A stretch of 64,000 nucleotides of DNA from Oasisia sp. SBJ-2009 (taxonomy: Eukaryota > Annelida > Polychaeta > Sabellida > Siboglinidae). The notes under the pieces were generated by a model. The model was not told the DNA's origin and searched no databases. It saw only the letters and a program-made list of their open reading frames with translations. The first letter of the stretch is position 1, and each line of letters opens with the position of its first letter. Of the stretch, positions 34,904-64,000 are shown piece after piece. A program made the translations under genes and the position numbers. The stretch spans positions 49,347,067 to 49,411,066 of the forward strand of contig OZ024854.1 in NCBI GenBank assembly GCA_964017155.1, in the 5' to 3' direction.

Positions 34904-35928
34904 TGTAGCGTTTGCGGGATAACACCCCGCCACCAAATCGTATCGTTTGGCGCGAGCGGTCGGCACGGAGGCGTCTAGTGGCGGACTCGGGCACACGTTC
35001 ACTCACTCAGTCTAACCAGTCTAACACCAACAATATATATAAGGTTTCTACAGTTTATTACATCAAAATCCTACCAGTACAAATCTAAGACACTCACTAA
35101 AATACTTCACTAACTAAACCAATATAAACACAATACAAATGTGACGGTACTGACAGCGTGTTTGACACGCGATCAAGCAAAGAACTCACCCACAGGTGTG
35201 GTGTGGTTCCTCAATCAGAGCACAATATGCCTCGTACGGCACAACTTCTTTCAGCACAATGGACTGTGACAGTATCTTTGTCACAGGGCGCTCTGGAGCG
35301 GCGTGTTTCGGGGTGAACAGCGTATGTGTGTGTTCCCCGACAAATGGCCCCAGTAGTCAACCTCGAATCATTAAAATACTCCCTATTTATACTAGTGGTA
35401 CTGTAGCCCGAGGACAGACGCTAGACGCCTTACCTAATATTTTGTCCAGCGCGTCTACCCCTAGAAATCTTGGCAGGGTGCCAGCGGACTCTGCACCCTG
35501 TGGTTTTCCCCAACAACAATAAAGTGGAGCATTTTCTTAAACCAGATGGCCCTAGAAATTAGCATAGACGAGCCTGCAGTGCTAGTGAACTTTCCCTCCC
35601 CTGGTAGCGTCCCAAAATACCAGGGTTGGTCCTCTGCCTCAGCCAGATGGCCCTAAAATTACCATATAAATTGCATAGGAAACCTTCCATACTGGTTATA
35701 GTCTCTTAACTGGGTAAACACCCTCCTTGTAAAATTATATAAGTATTTGCATGGCTTTAGTAGCCCTAAATAGTGGTAGATATATATAAACAGTGGTACA
35801 TAGATAATATCTATATATATATATATTACATATATATAGATATATATCATAATATGCACATACATACATGCATACATATATATATATATACTTATAATTA
35901 TAATCGTTATCGCTGAAAAATCCCTACA
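34904..35928 (-). repeat. 5' LTR (intact, right copy)
   Basis: A 1025-bp repeat with TG...CA termini. Its sequence reappears as 12569-13050 joined to 30206-30748. Around 35387-35390 the uninterrupted target reads CTCCCTATTTATAC, which shows that TA was duplicated when the DNA transposon entered the other LTR. Open frames in it have no recognisable product. Confidence 0.95.
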
Positions 35929-35932
35929 TAGT

Positions 35933-36417
35933 GCCAGTTTCTGTCATTTTGTATAAAATTACAATTACATGGATATATCACATTTTGAAATAAAATGATA
36001 TTGATTTATCGTATTCTGATAACAAATGTCATTTTTGTGTGCGATTTTTCATTAAAAAAATGCAAAACAAGATTGTATTTTTTTTACCAATCTCTTTGAT
36101 TTTATGTTATTAAGATATTTGAGTATGATGCAAATGTGTACAACTACCCTTTGAGAGTGAAACGCAAACGTGCATTTATCTCAAAATGTAAACAATTGAT
36201 AAATCGCGTTTGCCCTCAAGCCCTTCATATTTTTTATGCAAAAAGTTTGCTTTTTTAATATGTATCCTTTCCCTTTTGTTAGCATAACTCATTGTTAGTT
36301 GCAAGCACATTTAGGTATATACTTTAGCTATATATTGTCTATGTGTTCATGTACATGCATGTATAGATTTATAAAGGTTTAAATCTTGAATGTATGAAGA
36401 CTGTTTTTCATTTGTAG
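35933..36417 (+). other. Upstream flank or intron before CFAP100 coding exon 1
   Basis: AT-rich, with no coding potential. It ends in the acceptor TTTTTCATTTGTAG at 36404-36417. The real 5' UTR exon and promoter of CFAP100 must lie further left, probably beyond the whole retrotransposon. Confidence 0.55.
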
Positions 36418-36426
36418 ACTACCAAA

Positions 36427-60542
<24,116 letters not shown>

Positions 60543-61964
60543 GTCCCGCCACTTAGTGTCATCACATGACATGTCACATGATGTACCTGGACATGCTGTG
60601 CTCGGTGTGCCGACGTGTTGTTACAGTTACGCACCACATTTGACACATTGAATGGTGACGTGTCATCTAGACATGTCGTGTGTCAACAGGAATGAGGTGA
60701 CATGTAAGGTTACCAATGATTGGTTGACTTTTTACAAATGTCTGACATGGTGATGTGTTAAGTGTACATAATGTGTCCTCGATGACAGACTATATCTTAT
60801 GTCACGTGGGGTAAAAGTTCATTCTGTCATCACGAATAAGTCACCAACGTCATTGGCAAGGTGATGGTATTTAATGTCATGTTGACTGGCCAATGATATT
60901 ACAAAGACAATAATTGTGATAATACATGGTCTTCCGCAGTATTAAAAATTTAGTAATAAAATATAATTAAGTTGTAATTAATTTAGTAAAATTACTTATA
61001 TACCATACACGATGTGGTGTGGTGCTTATATATATTTAATTGACACACATTATTGTTTATAGATCTTGATTACCCTCTCCAACGACATAGTCAAAGCAAT
61101 TGTTTTTAAGTACAATGAGTTAATTTATGATGAATGCATTTTACTTATGTAACTTAGCTTGCATTCTGTCAATGTTGATATGTGTTTCAGCTACATTTGA
61201 ATATAAATGGTGTCTTTATTTTAATTTAGAGAAACTAAGATGTTTGTTAAGGTTACTGATTCACTCTGTTTTACCATGTAAGATGTTTGTCAAGGTGATT
61301 CATTGTTCCAGTTGATATCTGGCAGTCTTCCAAGAGTCTACATGTAACAGGTCAAGGCCACCTAGTTAACTGTTGTTGTTCTGCTTCGTTCAGATGGTAA
61401 AACAAAGGTTCCAGTGTTGCCAAGTTGAGTATTTTGAATGGCGTTATCTGACACATTTGACCTTACCCTTTATGATTGTGTTGACATTTTTATTATTTTA
61501 TTTGTATTGTGACATTGACCATAACCTCTCATGGCTGGGGACAAAGTACTTGTTAAATTTACTTGTTTTGGTGAAATTAACAAATGTAATATAAATAAGT
61601 GTTGTTAAATTTTATTAAATTATTATAGTTTAAAAGCATGAAATATTTGTTTTCATAAGTGTGTAAATATATTTATAAAGTAAGAGTACCATGTTACTCG
61701 TGAAGTACTCAAGTGCTTTCATGAAGTACTTGTCCCCACCCACAAGTACATGTGACCTTGTAATAACTGCTGACTGGTACGTTTTGTTCGTAGCAACCAT
61801 CTAATTGCCTCAATTAACAGAGTGACATGTTTGAAATAATAACTGTACATTTGAGTAAACATTGTATTTACAGAATTTATCTATGTGTATTTATGCAAAA
61901 TGTATTTAATATGTGCCTGAAATCTGCTGTGCTCATATGATTGTACGATTAAAGTATTTTTATA
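60543..61964 (+). other. Probable 3' UTR of CFAP100
   Basis: Follows the TGA stop directly. The first 300 bases are rich in GACATG/TGTCA words resembling the neighbouring intron repeats. No further exon or gene was recognised. Confidence 0.45.
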
Positions 61965-61970
61965 AATAAA
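61965..61970 (+). terminator. Likely CFAP100 polyadenylation signal
   Basis: AATAAA lies 1.4 kb after the stop, preceded by ATTAAA at 61949-61954 and followed by a GT/T-rich stretch. The 3' UTR between has no recognisable element. Earlier ATAAAATA-like words at about 60955 are weaker candidates. Confidence 0.4.
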
Positions 61971-62162
61971 ATGTGCCCGTTTTCTTACCCGGATGAAAGC
62001 TGATTCCCCTGTGCAGGGTCAATCAACTCTCCACAATACAGTCACCTTGCAAATGTAGTCACTACAACATAGTCCCAAATTACTTTCAAATGTATGAAAC
62101 TAATCCCATTAATTCTGTTACCTCCTCATTAAGATAACTTTGTCATGAGGAGGTCTTAATAA

Positions 62163-62222
62163 AGACATTCCACTGTGAATATATATATATTATAAATATA
62201 TATACATATAGCAGGTATATTG

Positions 62223-62280
<58 letters not shown>

Positions 62281-62500
62281 CATATATAAAATACTGGGTA
62301 TATTTTATGTATATATATACATATATATATATATATCTATATATATATATATATATATTATGTACATCATATATACATTATATAATATACCTGGTATATA
62401 TGTGTATATCATATAATATACCTGGTATATATGTGTATATCATATAATATACCTGGTATATATGTGTATATCATATAATATACCTGGTATATACATAGAG
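62163..62500. repeat. (TA)n tract and ~36-bp tandem repeat
   Basis: Long pure TA at about 62226-62278 and 62315-62358, followed by four copies of a unit containing ATATACCTGGTATATATGTG at about 62384-62494. Confidence 0.93.
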
Positions 62501-62502
62501 TG

Positions 62503-62832
62503 CAATGGCTCAGAGGTAGAGCTTCAGACTCTCAACTACGAGAACCCGGGTTAGAATCCTATGCTGCGGTGTTAAAACCTTGAGCATGTTTTTCCACTCT
62601 ACATTGCTCCAGTTCACTCCACTCGGCTGTGTAAATGAGTACCTGGCTATCCACTGGTGGATATGTGTAGGAGCAGCCTTCGTGCATTAATTATAGCATA
62701 TGGCTGGATGCTTCCCAGGGAAGCCGAGATGGTGTCTGAGTGAACAGGTCTGTCAGGGAAGTAAAGTGTAAAGCATTTTGAACGCTCCTGAGAACTGGAT
62801 TCTGTGCTATATAAGAACTTGCCTTGCCTTTA
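62503..62832 (+). mobile_element. tRNA-derived SINE, full-length copy
   Basis: The head carries an A-box-like TGGCTCAGAGGTAGAGC and a B-box-like GGTTAGAATCC, as expected for a tRNA-derived polymerase III promoter. The conserved body contains AAATGAGTACCTGGCTA, GTGGATATGTGTAGGAGCAG and GGATGCTTCCCAGG. It ends GTGCTATATAAGAACTTGCC. A truncated sibling is at 18370-18612. It is not a functional tRNA gene: the fold is incomplete. Confidence 0.88.

Positions 62833-64000
<1,168 letters not shown>

Larger units (their letters stand above)
12569..35928 (-). mobile_element. LTR retrotransposon (gag only, Ty3/Gypsy-like), interrupted by a 17-kb DNA transposon
   Basis: The right LTR is 34904-35928 and the left LTR is 12569-13050 plus 30206-30748. 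Both total 1025 bp, start TGTAGCG, end CCCTACA and read the same by eye. The 4-bp target duplication TAGT flanks the element at 12565-12568 and 35929-35932. The gag-like ORF is on the minus strand, so the right LTR is the 5' LTR. Three bases inside it a primer-binding site begins TGGTGGCAGC (minus strand from 34900), resembling the 3' end of a tRNA-Leu. A G-rich polypurine tract (GTGGGGCGGGGGT) adjoins the other LTR at 30751-30763. Only about 2.2 kb separates gag from that LTR and no reverse transcriptase, protease or integrase is visible, so the copy is non-autonomous. Without the inserted DNA transposon it would be about 6.2 kb. Confidence 0.92.

Noticed and set aside
35196..35522. 108-codon frame in the LTR (shorter version at 12861)
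   Set aside because: It has no recognisable domain, is on the strand opposite gag, and is only an open stretch within an LTR.
62503..62580. tRNA gene
   Set aside because: A and B boxes are present but the cloverleaf is incomplete and a SINE body follows directly. The heads at 43811 and 52955 are likewise SINE heads.

Overview
The window is animal nuclear DNA. Genes are split into short exons with GT-AG (once GC-AG) introns. AT-rich introns and spacers are full of microsatellites, minisatellites, SINEs, decayed non-LTR retrotransposons and DNA transposons. The gene set (an atypical soluble guanylate cyclase and the ciliary protein CFAP100) and the style of repeats suggest a marine lophotrochozoan, most likely a mollusc. 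That placement is inference; no species is named.

Layout. 570-3211 (+): last five exons of a soluble guanylate cyclase whose 5' part lies outside the window. 5190-5690: decayed non-LTR retrotransposon tail. 5754-6529 (-): large terminal exon of a hotdog-fold acyl thioesterase-like gene, possibly starting at an exon at 11269-11359. 12569-35928: an LTR retrotransposon on the minus strand with a gag-like ORF and no visible pol. A 17,153-bp DNA transposon (13051-30203) has landed in its left LTR. 36427-60542 (+): CFAP100, reconstructed as 17 coding exons giving 613 codons, essentially the length of the human protein. 60543-64000: CFAP100 3' UTR, a tRNA-derived SINE and long (TA)n tracts.

The most interesting object is the 17-kb transposon. 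It has TA target duplications, CCCAGATAGCA terminal inverted repeats and two subterminal arrays made of variants of a GTTGGGCCAAC palindrome. It carries two intact-looking genes in tandem: a 697-aa DDE-type transposase and a six-exon, 353-aa DUF4806 protein. It interrupts an LTR whose other copy is the same length (1025 bp) and reads as identical by eye, so its jump must be very recent. Smaller elements are nested inside it, including a 249-bp MITE with the same termini.

A second theme is in CFAP100. Several intronic minisatellites abut exon boundaries, and one (about 40 units of about 60 bp) is built from the 3' splice site and first codons of the exon it precedes.
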